Part shown: positions 15,861-25,099 of the stretch, one piece after another
Layout: each line of letters opens with the position of its first letter
Numbering within the stretch: the stretch's first letter is position 1
Assembly: GCA_937935075.1 (NCBI GenBank)
Contig: CALGYB010000203.1
Span: 1 to 33,036 of the forward strand
DNA: 33,036 nt
DNA from: an uncultured Roseiflexus sp.
GTDB taxonomy: Bacteria; Chloroflexota; Chloroflexia; Chloroflexales; Roseiflexaceae
Direction of reading: 5' to 3'
Notes under the pieces: generated by a model
What the model was told of the DNA's origin: nothing
The model's input: the letters and a program-made list of their open reading frames with translations, nothing else
Databases searched by the model: none
Made by a program: the position numbers and the translations under genes

Positions 15861-16630
15861 TGGGTCACCTTATCGAACTCCAGAAAAGCATGAGTCACGG
15901 CGTCAACGATGGCATCGAGATACATGCGCCCGTCCTCTGCCGTCGCCTGTGCCGGGTTATCGCTGTACCCATCGATTGCCTGCCAGAACCCGTGCGTTTC
16001 CAGGCGAAACGGCGCCGCTTCCGGCGGCTCGTTCTCCTTCGTCCAGCCGCGGGATGGCAATGGCAGACGCACAAGTTCGGGACGCAGCGCAAGCATCAGC
16101 GCACTCTCGAAGCCGCCAGCGTGCCCGGGCAGGCGTTGACCATGATGGGCATGCAGCGCGACCAGTCGCTCGCGCGCGATCTCCCAATAACTGGCGGCGC
16201 CGATCCGCAGCGGATGCCGGAGCGCCATATCACGCGCTACGAGTTGCATGATTTCCTGGTTGCCGCCATGCCCGTTCAGTATGAACATGCGCCGGAAGCC
16301 GCAGGCGCTCAGCGATGTCACGATGTCAACGAGCAACTGATAGTAAACAGTTGCGCTGAACGAGATCGTACCGCCAAAGGAGAGATGATGATCCGATGAG
16401 CCGAACGGAAGAGTCGGCGCAACAATCATCGGAATGTATTGTGCTGCTGCTGCGGCGGCGGTGCGTGCCACATACTCAACAATGATCCAGTCGACGCCGA
16501 CGGGAAGATGGGGTCCATGCTGCTCCACTGCGGCAATCGGCAGGATGAGCAGCGCACTCACGCTGGCAACGCGCAGATCGTCACGCGTCAGTTCATGAAA
16601 GAGGTGAACTGACGAACGTTGACCGGTCAT
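15857..16630 (-). CDS. Creatininase-family metal-dependent hydrolase
   Basis: A 257-aa protein from ATG 16630 with GAGG 6 nt upstream. Motifs: PIAAVEQHGPHLPVGVD (E36, H38 and D47 as metal ligands), GSSDHHLSFGGTIS, NGHGGN (H121) and GHAGGFESA (E175). Creatininase itself has a Glu two residues after that His (NGHYEN); here it is Gly, as in the wider family that includes hydrolases of cyclic amides, of 3-dehydro-scyllo-inosose and of formamidopyrimidines. It probably opens a ring (lactam, lactone or cyclic ketone) in the cytoplasm. It is 36 nt after the SDR gene and overlaps the next enolase-superfamily gene, so all three likely act in one route. Confidence 0.87.
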   Translation of the reverse strand: MTGQRSSVHLFHELTRDDLRVASVSALLILPIAAVEQHGPHLPVGVDWIIVEYVARTAAAAAAQYIPMIVAPTLPFGSSDHHLSFGGTISFSATVYYQLLVDIVTSLSACGFRRMFILNGHGGNQEIMQLVARDMALRHPLRIGAASYWEIARERLVALHAHHGQRLPGHAGGFESALMLALRPELVRLPLPSRGWTKENEPPEAAPFRLETHGFWQAIDGYSDNPAQATAEDGRMYLDAIVDAVTHAFLEFDKVTQ

Positions 16631-16666
16631 AGCAAACCTCGTGCGATTCGATACCGGATACGCGGC

Positions 16667-17437
16667 TCATCGAAACGGACGCGGCAGCGGCGGATGCCCA
16701 ATCGTCCAGCCGCCGTCGACTGCCAGATTCTGACCGGTGATATACGATGCCTCATCGGAAGCCAGAAAGAGTGCTGCGGCTGCGACTTCGTCGGGGCGCC
16801 CCATGCGGTCGAGCACCGTCATCTCGCGCCAGAAGCGCGAGATGTCTGGATCGTGTTTCAGGCGCTCGATATCGGGCCGGCCAGAATCGATGATGCCGGG
16901 GCTGATGGCATTGACGCGAACACCGTGCTTGCCGAAGTCGATCGCCATAGAACGCGTCAATCCAAACAGGGCGCTCTTTCCTGTCACATACGCGGCGTGA
17001 TTGGCGGCGCCCGTCATGCCTTCCACTGAGGCAATGGTAACAATCGATCCGCCGCCGGTTTTGAGCATCTCCTGAACAGCATACTTCGAGCAGTAAAAGA
17101 CGCCGTCCAGGGTCACAGCAAGCACGGCGCGCCACTCTTCGGGCGTCATGGCTGCGGCATCGAAGTAACCGCCCAGGTGCGCGGCGGCATTGATCAGAAT
17201 GTCGAGGCGTCCATAGCAGGCGACGGTTTCTGCAACCGCTGCGCGACACTGTTCGGCGATCGCGACATCGCAGAAGATGAACTGTCCGCTCATAGATTCC
17301 GCTGTGCGCCTCCCGTCGTTTTGGTTGATGTCGGCAATTGCGACGCGCGCGCCCTCCTGGGCGAAGCGCCGGGCGCATGCTGCTCCAATTCCGGTTGCGC
17401 CGCCGGTGATCAGCGCCACTTTGTCGAGTAGCCGCAT
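16667..17437 (-). CDS. Short-chain dehydrogenase/reductase (SDR)
   Basis: A 256-aa protein from ATG 17437 with AAGGAG 7 nt upstream. Classical SDR features: TGGATGIG (11-18) for NAD(P) binding, an acidic D36 after the second strand (IADIN) that favours NAD, NAAA at 83-86, the catalytic S137, Y150 and K154 (YVTGK), and the C-terminal GQNLAVDGGW. Likely oxidises a hydroxyl of a sugar, sugar acid or cyclitol. It follows the second ceramidase-like gene by 58 nt and precedes the creatininase gene. In non-phosphorylative sugar catabolism an SDR usually makes the lactone or keto intermediate, which fits the hydrolase next door. Confidence 0.9.
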   Translation of the reverse strand: MRLLDKVALITGGATGIGAACARRFAQEGARVAIADINQNDGRRTAESMSGQFIFCDVAIAEQCRAAVAETVACYGRLDILINAAAHLGGYFDAAAMTPEEWRAVLAVTLDGVFYCSKYAVQEMLKTGGGSIVTIASVEGMTGAANHAAYVTGKSALFGLTRSMAIDFGKHGVRVNAISPGIIDSGRPDIERLKHDPDISRFWREMTVLDRMGRPDEVAAAALFLASDEASYITGQNLAVDGGWTIGHPPLPRPFR

Positions 17438-17495
17438 ATGGTCGCTCCTTGTATCGTTTCGCTTGCAGTGATGCCAGGCGTGATCGCGCGTATGT

Positions 17496-18917
17496 TCATC
17501 TGTGCTGCTCCAGTGATACATCTCGCAACAGCGCCAGGCTTGCATCAACCAGAATATCGGCGGCTTCGGGAGCAAACGGCGTGATCTCGATTTCGTATCC
17601 GCCCAACGGATAGGCATCGGCGGTGGGGATGTACGCCCAGCCGATATTCGCGTAACCGGTGAAGAGCGTATATGGAAAGGGCGAGCCGGCCTTTACACGT
17701 CTGCCAATGTTGCAGAACGGTTCGCCTGGCACGGCTGGCAGGGCGATCTGGTCGCCAATCGCAAAGGTTTGCAGGGTCACGGTGCGATAGGTGTGACCCG
17801 CATTGCGGCGCGCAAGATCGGCGCGCATGCCGGCGCGCTTTGCCAGCATCGTCTCGGTGCGGATCGCCTCGAGATCGCCGCCTTCGGCGCGCAGATGGTT
17901 GAGCCGTGCGATATGCTGCGCTGCCGCCGCAGCCAGTTCGGCAGCCGGGGCGAACTGTTTCAGCGGCAATTGCGCCTCGCGCACACCAACCCGGAGCGTG
18001 GCATCGAGGTCGGGCAGGCGCTCATCTTGGTAGATCGCCAGTGGCGCGCCGGACTCCAGCGTTCCGGCGTAGCGCTCACGCCGCCGCCACGGTTCGAGTC
18101 CCCACCAGATCCGGCTCACTTCGTGGCCCAGGATGCTCCCCAACCGCCGATACTCAGCCAGACCATTGCGGGCGACGCCCCGGATCGGTCCGAGATCGCC
18201 GGCTGCTCCCTGAAGGAACAGGCATGTCGCGCCGGTGGACTGTTCGACGACGCGCTTCATCACCCCTGGATAGTCGGGCGTAATCAGGTCGCAATCAGGA
18301 CCGACCGTAATCGGGTGGCAGGCATAGTTCACGATCACCGCCAGTGGCGCCCCATCCAGATCGTCGAGCCGCACGACCTGCACCTGATGATCAACCGGAC
18401 CAGCCCAATTGCGCCCACAAACGACCGCGCCATCTTCAGGTCGCTGAAATCGCCGATTAACGTTGATCCGCGCCTCGCCGGAACCGGCAGCAATGCGCAC
18501 CGGGCGCATCCGTTGCAGGGCCTGCCGGGCGACACCGGCGATATGATGTTCCAGAATTGCGTCGTAGGCTGGTGTTATCTCGGCGCCTTCCTTCACCCAC
18601 GAACTCCAGGTTGCGCCGTTAACTGGCCCGGAGTGGGTATGGGTGTAGGCGAGACGGATATGCGAAGACGGCAGACCGGTCGCATGCTCCACCGCCTGCA
18701 TGACGCCGGGCGCCTCCGTATCCCAGAGGTAGACCAGATCACTATCAACGATCACAACCGTCTCGATCCCATCAGAGAGCGCCAGCGCCGTCGCCCAGAG
18801 CGGCAGATCGACGCCAGCGGCCCGCTGATGGGTCTGCGCGCCCCACCCGGCATGGGCAATTCCGGGGGGCGGCGTGATATCTGTTCGAGCGACTCCAGCG
18901 TGTAGTCGTCGCGCCAT
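17496..18917 (-). CDS. Neutral ceramidase N-domain-like protein, paralogue 2
   Basis: A 473-aa protein from ATG 18917, with AGAGGA upstream and only 2 nt after the ferritin-like gene's stop. It shares layout with the protein at 9567-10946: GVARTDITPPPGI at the start, YTHTHSGP (H93, H95), NYACHPITVGPD (H201) and GAAGDLGP (237-244). Again Gly replaces the Ser of the ceramidase nucleophile motif, and signal peptide and C-terminal Ig-like domain are lacking. The two copies are clearly diverged, so they probably handle different substrates or steps. Tight coupling to a ferritin-like gene is unusual for the family. Cytoplasmic hydrolase is the best call; ceramide is an unlikely substrate. Confidence 0.85.
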   Translation of the reverse strand: MARRLHAGVARTDITPPPGIAHAGWGAQTHQRAAGVDLPLWATALALSDGIETVVIVDSDLVYLWDTEAPGVMQAVEHATGLPSSHIRLAYTHTHSGPVNGATWSSWVKEGAEITPAYDAILEHHIAGVARQALQRMRPVRIAAGSGEARINVNRRFQRPEDGAVVCGRNWAGPVDHQVQVVRLDDLDGAPLAVIVNYACHPITVGPDCDLITPDYPGVMKRVVEQSTGATCLFLQGAAGDLGPIRGVARNGLAEYRRLGSILGHEVSRIWWGLEPWRRRERYAGTLESGAPLAIYQDERLPDLDATLRVGVREAQLPLKQFAPAAELAAAAAQHIARLNHLRAEGGDLEAIRTETMLAKRAGMRADLARRNAGHTYRTVTLQTFAIGDQIALPAVPGEPFCNIGRRVKAGSPFPYTLFTGYANIGWAYIPTADAYPLGGYEIEITPFAPEAADILVDASLALLRDVSLEQHR

Positions 18918-18919
18918 GG

Positions 18920-20182
18920 TTATTCCTCTTGTTGCAAGATCGCCGGCACAAGTCCGGTATACGCCATGACAATCGGGTCATCGGCGTGGGCCTGTTCATA
19001 TGCGGCGCGCAGTCGCATCGTCTCGCGCTCGATCTGACGGAAAGCCGCTTCATCACTGTTGAGCAGCCAGCGTAGCCAGCGCCCGTTCTTCACGTGCGGC
19101 ACCTCATCGGCGTGGACAAAATCGTTGAGCAGGGCATACGGGAAATCGCCGCGCGCACGGGCGGTTTCGCGGTAGCGGATCAGATCCGGCATGCCCAGTT
19201 TTTCACCGCGCAGATGCAGATCATAGAGCCGGTGCGGGAAGTCGAGGCTTATCCGATAGGCGTAGTTGCCGGGGATGACCGGAAAATCGCCCAGTTTGCC
19301 GCCCAGATGCTCCAGGTACCGCTGATAGAGCACGGCGTGGCGCACTTCATCCCAAAGCTGGCGCGCCATATCAACGTGGTATTCCCAGGGCATCTCTGGA
19401 TGCTCATAGAGGTTGCGACCGAGCAGTTCGGCGGCGTGCATCTCATTATCGGCATCGCGGTGCGCCATCATCAGCGCCATTTCGTGTTCATCGGCGGGTG
19501 GATGATCGGCGGCCCGCTCGCCGAAGCGGAAGCGCGCATCACGGGCGGCGATCGGCGGCGCCGGTCGCACCGTTTGGTCCTCGAAGGAACCGCTGGCTTC
19601 GCGCTCAGCCGCAGTTGCCGGGTCGGCGAAACTGCCGATCCCATCGCATGCCTCAGCCACAGCGGATTCGTAGTTCTGCGCAACGGCACGCGCCGCAGGC
19701 GAGAACGACTCGAGCAGCGCCATGCCCTGGCTTATCTGTTCTTCTTCGTCGGCGTGGATTCGCGCAAGCAGATCCCGGGTTGGCTCATCAGCCAGTGATG
19801 CGCACGCCTGGTGATGAGCAGCATACGCTGCCACAAGGCGCGGCTTCACCTGGCGATAGACCGCAGCAACGAATGCAGCGCTGTCGGGTGCATCATCGAG
19901 CAACCGCAACATCCGGCAGGTCGCCTCGCCAGGGTTGAGCGGCGCGCGGCGTGGCCAGCGCAGATCGATCAGACGGGACAGCCATGCATCGGCATGCTGC
20001 GAATCCTGCCAGAGATGCCGTCCCAGCAGACATTTCAATTCCCACTCAGGCAGTTCGGCCATTCGTCCTGCCGCGATACGCATCAATTGCGCCTCAATAT
20101 AGTGATAACGCGCTACCAGACGGGCCGTCTGGGCCACATCGAACCCGCTATCAAGCCGGTAACCGGCGTAGATGTCGTACAT
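18920..20182 (-). CDS. Tandem ferritin-like (DUF455-type) protein, possible di-iron enzyme
   Basis: A 420-aa protein from ATG 20182 (MYDIYAGYRL), with AAGGA 8 nt upstream. It appears to hold two helical ferritin-like halves. The first (about 20-165) has E30, E48 with H56/H63 (WELKCLLGRHLWQDSQHAD) and HADEEEQI (143-150). The second (about 235-395) has E247/H249, the EXXH-like DEVRH (E279, H282) and HADEVPHVKNGRW (357-369). The second half looks like DUF455. The Glu/His spacing suggests one or two metal centres, as in di-iron oxygenases. No signal peptide. It lies 2 nt before a ceramidase-like gene and 56 nt after the galactonate-dehydratase-like gene. It could be an oxygenase or dealkylating enzyme on the imported substrate, or a tRNA-hydroxylase-like protein; the role is not established. 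Confidence 0.75.
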   Translation of the reverse strand: MYDIYAGYRLDSGFDVAQTARLVARYHYIEAQLMRIAAGRMAELPEWELKCLLGRHLWQDSQHADAWLSRLIDLRWPRRAPLNPGEATCRMLRLLDDAPDSAAFVAAVYRQVKPRLVAAYAAHHQACASLADEPTRDLLARIHADEEEQISQGMALLESFSPAARAVAQNYESAVAEACDGIGSFADPATAAEREASGSFEDQTVRPAPPIAARDARFRFGERAADHPPADEHEMALMMAHRDADNEMHAAELLGRNLYEHPEMPWEYHVDMARQLWDEVRHAVLYQRYLEHLGGKLGDFPVIPGNYAYRISLDFPHRLYDLHLRGEKLGMPDLIRYRETARARGDFPYALLNDFVHADEVPHVKNGRWLRWLLNSDEAAFRQIERETMRLRAAYEQAHADDPIVMAYTGLVPAILQQEE

Positions 20183-20238
20183 GGCTTGATCCTTCCCGGG
20201 AAAACAGGTGAACGTGCAGAGACGTTTATGCACCGTAT

Positions 20239-21405
20239 CTACCAATCAGCCACGGAACCGTCGGGATGGAAATAGCGTTGCACCAGTTCCGGTTGCCACG
20301 GGTGACGCGCCGCCTCGCGCTCATTCACCTCGATGCCTAATCCGGGGCGTGAGGGCGCCGCAACATACCCATCCCGCACCTCATGCTCCGAGTCGACCAC
20401 ATCGTATCGCCAGGGGACATCGTTGCTGATCGCTTCCTGAATCACCCAGTTTGGCGTTGCAGCGGCAAAATGAATGGCAGCCGCAGTTGCAATCGGCCCA
20501 TTCGGGTTATGCGGCGCGACGGCCATCGAGTATGCTTCGGCGAGAGCGGCGATCTTGCGCGCTTCCCACAGACCGCCGCAGTGCGAAAGATCGGGCTGAA
20601 TGATGTGGCAGGCGCGCCGCTCGAACACTTCGCGGAATTGATGTCGCCCCACCAGGCGTTCACCGGTGGCGATCGGGATGTTCGAGGCGCGGGTGACCTG
20701 AGCAGTGGCTTCGATATCCTCGCTGGGGCAAGGCTCCTCGAAAAAGAGCAGTCCATATGGCTCGAATGCGCGGCAGTAGTGCAACGCCATCGCCGGGGAA
20801 GCGCACCGTGCGTGGAGATCGACCATCAGATCGACACTGTCGCCGACCGCATCGCGCACGGCGTGCACCAGACGCTCGGCGTAGCGCACCGGACGCATGC
20901 CTTCGATAGGCTCAGTCCGCGGCACGGCCATGAACTTGATCGCCGTATACCCCTGCTCCTGGACTGCCAGCGCGCGTTCGGCAAACATTTGCGGATCGGT
21001 AGTTTCGTACATCTGTTCCATCTCGCCGCCGCCGAGATGGTTGTACACCCGAATGCGATCACGTACCCGACCACCAAGCAACTCATAGACCGGCACGTTC
21101 AACCATTTGCCTTTGATGTCCCACAGCGCCTGCTCGATGCCGCTGATAGCCGTCATACCCTCGATACCGGCGCGCCAGAAGTACTGACGGGTCATCATCT
21201 GATACAGGTGTTCGATACGCCGGGGGTCTTCACCGATGATCAGGCGACTGACATCGTCGACGGCGCCCACCACGCCTTTCGTTTTCCATTCGAGTGTCGC
21301 CTCGCCCCAGCCGTAGAGACCGTCCTGATCGGTTTCGACCTTCACAAAGATCCAGTTGCGCATCCGTGCGTGCACAACGAGTGTCGAGACGCGGGTAATT
21401 TTCAT
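20239..21405 (-). CDS. Enolase-superfamily enzyme, D-galactonate dehydratase-like
   Basis: A 388-aa protein from ATG 21405 with GGAG 7 nt upstream. Metal ligands are D196 (MVDLHAR), E223/E224 (FFEEP) and E249 (TGER). H198 in the VDLHAR motif and H299 (APHNPNGP), with D272 (QPDLSHCGG), are the acid/base groups typical of the galactonate dehydratase/mannonate dehydratase subgroups. K157 lies in AIKFMA. It likely dehydrates a C5 or C6 sugar acid to its 2-keto-3-deoxy form. It is the first catabolic gene after the importer genes (53 nt gap), so its product or substrate is close to the entry point of the pathway. No 2-keto-3-deoxy-sugar-acid kinase or aldolase is visible in the window. Confidence 0.88.
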   Translation of the reverse strand: MKITRVSTLVVHARMRNWIFVKVETDQDGLYGWGEATLEWKTKGVVGAVDDVSRLIIGEDPRRIEHLYQMMTRQYFWRAGIEGMTAISGIEQALWDIKGKWLNVPVYELLGGRVRDRIRVYNHLGGGEMEQMYETTDPQMFAERALAVQEQGYTAIKFMAVPRTEPIEGMRPVRYAERLVHAVRDAVGDSVDLMVDLHARCASPAMALHYCRAFEPYGLLFFEEPCPSEDIEATAQVTRASNIPIATGERLVGRHQFREVFERRACHIIQPDLSHCGGLWEARKIAALAEAYSMAVAPHNPNGPIATAAAIHFAAATPNWVIQEAISNDVPWRYDVVDSEHEVRDGYVAAPSRPGLGIEVNEREAARHPWQPELVQRYFHPDGSVADW

Positions 21406-21458
21406 GCAGTTGCTCCATGGATATCATCTGTGCGGTCGCACGCGATAGTTGCCTTGAA

Positions 21459-22352
21459 TCAGAGTTTCATGCGGGGATCGAGCCAGTCGCGCAATCCATC
21501 GCCAAGCAGATTCGCGCCCAGAACGGTGAGCGCAATCGCCGCACCCGGAAAGAAGCCGATCCACCACGCAAGACGAATGAATTGTCGTCCATCGGCAAGA
21601 ATCAAGCCCCATTCCGGCGTCGGCGCCTGCGGTCCCATGCCAATGAAACTGAGGGCAGCGCCGGTGAGAATCGCGCCGGCGACGCCCATCGAAGACATCA
21701 CGATCAACGGCGCGATCGTATTCGGCAGAATATGCCGCATCAGGATGCGGCGGTCGCTCAATCCGAGCACACGCGCCGCTTCGACGAAGCTATACTCGCG
21801 GAGCGACAGCGTGATGCTGCGAACCATCCGGGTGTAGTAGGGAATCCATGCGACGCCAATCGCAATCATAATGTTGATCAAACCGGGGCCAAGCGCCGTG
21901 ACGATCGCCAGCGCCAGCAGGATGATCGGCAGTGCGATCCAGACATCCATGATGCGCATCAGAAGCGCATCCAGCCAGCGCCCATAGTACCCGGCGATGA
22001 GTCCGAGCATTGCGCCGACGCCGGCAGCGATCAAGATGGGAACGACTCCCATCACGAGCGAGGTGCGCCCGCCATACAACACGCGCGCCAGCATATCGCG
22101 CCCATACTGGTCGGTACCGAAGGGATAGGTCGGATTCGGCGGTTGGAGCCGTTCCCGGATGTTCATCACAACCGGGCTGCGATTGGTGAACAGCGAAGGA
22201 AATGCGACGCCAAAGAGGATGACGGCGAGAAGCGCAGAACCAACCAGCAGTGAGCGATGGCGCCAGAAGGCGTGTTGCCAGCGTCGCGCTCGCAGCGCAA
22301 TGGAAGTGGACGTATCACCGGTACGCAGCGGTTGTTGTACTGCCTGGCTCAT
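21459..22352 (-). CDS. ABC importer permease, DppC/OppC type (importer 1)
   Basis: A 297-aa protein. ATG 22352 (MSQAVQQPLRTGD) is preferred; an upstream start would overlap the neighbouring permease. It shows an N-terminal transmembrane helix near SLLVGSALLAVILFGVAF, an OppC-type motif (YPFGTDQYGRDMLARVLYGGRTSLVMG) and five further membrane segments. The EAA loop (VEAARVLGLSDRRILMRHILPN) docks an ATPase. It pairs with the DppB-type gene 13 nt upstream to form the channel of an oligopeptide-type importer. Confidence 0.9.
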   Translation of the reverse strand: MSQAVQQPLRTGDTSTSIALRARRWQHAFWRHRSLLVGSALLAVILFGVAFPSLFTNRSPVVMNIRERLQPPNPTYPFGTDQYGRDMLARVLYGGRTSLVMGVVPILIAAGVGAMLGLIAGYYGRWLDALLMRIMDVWIALPIILLALAIVTALGPGLINIMIAIGVAWIPYYTRMVRSITLSLREYSFVEAARVLGLSDRRILMRHILPNTIAPLIVMSSMGVAGAILTGAALSFIGMGPQAPTPEWGLILADGRQFIRLAWWIGFFPGAAIALTVLGANLLGDGLRDWLDPRMKL

Positions 22353-22365
22353 GATGCACAGCGCC

Positions 22366-23289
22366 TCAGGAATAGCGAATCCGGGGATCGACAACGACAT
22401 AGAAGATATCGACCGCCAGATTCACTAACACATACATGGTTGCCGCCACCAGGACACATCCCTGGACAACCGGGAAATCGCGGTTGATGACCGCCTGCGT
22501 CACCAGCGTGCCCAGTCCCTGTCGGGCGAAGACGTTTTCGATTACAACCGCGCCTCCCAGCAACGTACCAAACTGCATCCCGATCATGGTGATGATCGGA
22601 AGGAGGCCATTGCGCAGCGCGTGGCGCCAGAGCACGATATGATCGAGCAATCCCTTCGCGCGCGCGGTGCGCACATAGTCGGCATTCAGGATTTCGACCA
22701 TGGTCGCGCGCGTCAGGCGCACGATGATCGCTGCTTCCGCCAGCCCCAGCGCCACGGCCGGCATAATCAATCCGCGCGCGCTGCGATCCTCGATAATCGG
22801 CAGCCATCCCAGCGTAACGGCAAACAACTGGATCATCATGAGACCAAGCCAGAATGACGGGATCGAAACGCCGAGCATGGCAAGAACAACCGCTGTCACA
22901 TCCCAGAGGGTTCCACGTTTGACAGCCGCCAGGATCCCCAGCGGCACGCCAATGACGATTGCCACTGCCATAGCCGCAATGGTCAATTGAACAGTTGCGC
23001 CGATGTTGGAGGCGATCAACACCGCGACCGGTTGACCGCCGAAGAGCGACCGCCCCAGATCGCCTTGAGCCAGTTTTGCCAGATACCGTCCCAACTGAAC
23101 GTGGAGCGGGTCATTCAATCCAAGCGCCTCTCGCATCTGTTCCATCTGCTGGGCGCTCATCTTCAACTGTCCCTGCATGGCGGACACAGCGTCTCCCGGG
23201 ATCAGGTGCACCAGAAAAAACGTGAGGATGACGACCCCGAACAGGATCGGAATCGTCAACAGCATCCGCTGCGCCAGATACGCGCTCAT
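22366..23289 (-). CDS. ABC importer permease, DppB/OppB type (importer 1)
   Basis: A 307-aa protein from ATG 23289. It opens with the typical DppB helix (ILFGVVILTFFLVHLIPGD), followed by a short extracytoplasmic stretch (LGLNDPLHVQLGRYLAKL) and five more transmembrane segments. The EAA loop is RTARAKGLLDHIVLWRHALRNG. The C-terminus (DIFYVVVDPRIRYS) is the family's usual ending. It lies 18 nt after the lipoprotein gene. It forms the membrane channel with the next permease. Confidence 0.9.
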   Translation of the reverse strand: MSAYLAQRMLLTIPILFGVVILTFFLVHLIPGDAVSAMQGQLKMSAQQMEQMREALGLNDPLHVQLGRYLAKLAQGDLGRSLFGGQPVAVLIASNIGATVQLTIAAMAVAIVIGVPLGILAAVKRGTLWDVTAVVLAMLGVSIPSFWLGLMMIQLFAVTLGWLPIIEDRSARGLIMPAVALGLAEAAIIVRLTRATMVEILNADYVRTARAKGLLDHIVLWRHALRNGLLPIITMIGMQFGTLLGGAVVIENVFARQGLGTLVTQAVINRDFPVVQGCVLVAATMYVLVNLAVDIFYVVVDPRIRYS

Positions 23290-23307
23290 TCGTTTATCCG
23301 CAGCGAG

Positions 23308-25005
23308 TCACTCGAAGTATGCCGGCGCAAAATACTTGTAGAAGCCGGTGCCATCGACAATGAATCCTTTCAGATTGTTCGCGTGGGCGACATAGAAGTA
23401 CAGCTCGAAGATCGGAACCATCAGCGCATTTTCCATGATGAATCGCTGAATGTCACGATACTTTTCCTTGCGCTTCTCTGGATCGATCTCTGTCTCGGCA
23501 TCGTTCAGCATCGCGTCCAATCTGGCGCCTTCTTCCCCCTTCAGGAAATGGCCCGAAGGAAAGGTTCCATACCCCTCTGAGTGCCAGTCACGCGTCATCT
23601 GGCTTGCAGAAGCGAAGACGTCCCCCATCGCCGGAACATGGTGCTTGCCGCTGGCAATCGCCTCGGTGTTCGATGGACCCTGGGTTGTGATGACTTTCGC
23701 GTCAAAACCGACCGCCTGAAGATTGGCTTGCAGCACGTAGACCCAGTCGTTCCAACCCTTGTTCTCCACAATGGTCACTGCAAGACGCTGACCGTCCTTG
23801 ACACGAACGCCATCAGGTCCGGGAAGCCAGCCGGCTTCTTCGAGCAATTGCGCGGCTTTCTCAGGATTATACTCGTACATCTGCTCCAGCGCCGGTTCGT
23901 ACTCCGGGAAGACGCGCGACAGCGGTCCGTATGCCGGTTCGACCATGTTGAAATAAACGCTCTCGATGATGCCCTGCTTATCAGTCGCGTAGATGATCGC
24001 TTTGCGCACATTCAGGTCATCGGTCGGCGCGAGGCTGGTATTGAGATAGTTCATCTGCGGCATGCCGGGCAGCAGGACGCCCGTCACGGTAAAGCGCGGA
24101 TCGGTGCGGACACGCACGACGTCCTGGAATGGCAGGAGATCGACGAAATCGACCTCGCCGGCTTCCAGCGCCGCCAATCGGGTTTGCGCCTCGGAAGAAA
24201 AGCGAAAGATCACCTCTTCAATCAAGGGAGGTCCGCTCATCTGGAACATAGGCGAACCCCACGTCCACTCCGGATTGCGCACCAGGACAATCTGACTGCC
24301 GCGCACCCATTCCTTGAACTTGAACGGACCGGTGCCAATCGGATTGAAACCGGCGTCGGCGCCGACCCGTTTCACATGGGCGGCATTGCCAATTCCCAAT
24401 CCCGGGTCGGCAAGCTCGATCAGAAGATCGGGACGCGGCGCGGTCAGCGTGAGTTCCACCGTGGTTTCATCGATCGCTCTGGCGCTATCAATCACCGCTT
24501 TGAGCGAGCCGGGTCCGCTACCGACCGGGTTATCACGCACGTACTCAAAATAGTCCACCACTGATTGAGCGGTAAACGGTGCGCCATCGTGCCATTTCAC
24601 CCCCGGAACCAGTTTGAACGTCCATGTTTTCGCATCGTCTGAACGACTCCATTCGCGCGCCAGACCGGGGTAGATCTGCTGACTCTGGTCCATGTACACC
24701 AGGGTCTCGAAGATCTGGGCGGCGATCTGACGCTCGTTCACATTACCCGACATGGTGATGACGTCGATACTGGCCGGTTCGAGGTTGCCGAAGAACACCA
24801 GGCGTGACCGGCTGGTCGTTTGCGGTCTGGTCTCGGCAGGCGCCGCAGGGACGGAGGTGGGGGGCGGCGCCGCGCCTCCGGCTGATGTGGGCGTCGGAGC
24901 GCTCGGTTGGGGTGCGCCGCCGCACGCAAAGAGAATCTGCGAGCATAAGACCAGCAAAACCATGATCGTCAGGCGGGAACGTGCGGATGAGAGGTGGAGC
25001 ATCAT
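23308..25005 (-). CDS. Solute-binding lipoprotein of an oligopeptide-type ABC importer (importer 1)
   Basis: A 565-aa protein from ATG 25005 with AAGGAG 6 nt upstream. A signal peptide with lipobox ILFAC puts the lipidated Cys at 28, followed by a Pro/Ala/Thr-rich linker. The family 5 (SBP_bac_5) body has the signatures WSRSDDAKTWTFKLVPGVKWHDGAPFTAQSVVDYF and GPFKFKEWVRG. Family members bind peptides but also opines, nickel chelates, glycosides and other compounds, so the ligand is open. It is the first gene of the leftward operon, with a strong promoter and a palindromic operator upstream (25100-25152). No ATPase genes follow the permeases. Confidence 0.92.
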   Translation of the reverse strand: MMLHLSSARSRLTIMVLLVLCSQILFACGGAPQPSAPTPTSAGGAAPPPTSVPAAPAETRPQTTSRSRLVFFGNLEPASIDVITMSGNVNERQIAAQIFETLVYMDQSQQIYPGLAREWSRSDDAKTWTFKLVPGVKWHDGAPFTAQSVVDYFEYVRDNPVGSGPGSLKAVIDSARAIDETTVELTLTAPRPDLLIELADPGLGIGNAAHVKRVGADAGFNPIGTGPFKFKEWVRGSQIVLVRNPEWTWGSPMFQMSGPPLIEEVIFRFSSEAQTRLAALEAGEVDFVDLLPFQDVVRVRTDPRFTVTGVLLPGMPQMNYLNTSLAPTDDLNVRKAIIYATDKQGIIESVYFNMVEPAYGPLSRVFPEYEPALEQMYEYNPEKAAQLLEEAGWLPGPDGVRVKDGQRLAVTIVENKGWNDWVYVLQANLQAVGFDAKVITTQGPSNTEAIASGKHHVPAMGDVFASASQMTRDWHSEGYGTFPSGHFLKGEEGARLDAMLNDAETEIDPEKRKEKYRDIQRFIMENALMVPIFELYFYVAHANNLKGFIVDGTGFYKYFAPAYFE

Positions 25006-25099
25006 AGCAGTCTCCTTGCTACCGGATGAGGAATCCCGAATCGTTGCCAACACAGCCGCAACGCTCTACGGCTGGCGGAGAGGTCTTGCTGATATGTGA

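Noticed and set aside
17769-18905. Long plus-strand open frame antisense to the ceramidase-like gene
   Set aside because: Arg/His/Gln-rich, no family resemblance, no ribosome-binding site; it is the mirror of a real high-GC gene. Similar long antisense frames at 14679-15893, 20383-21837, 27911-29410 and (minus) 26123-27670 were dropped for the same reason.
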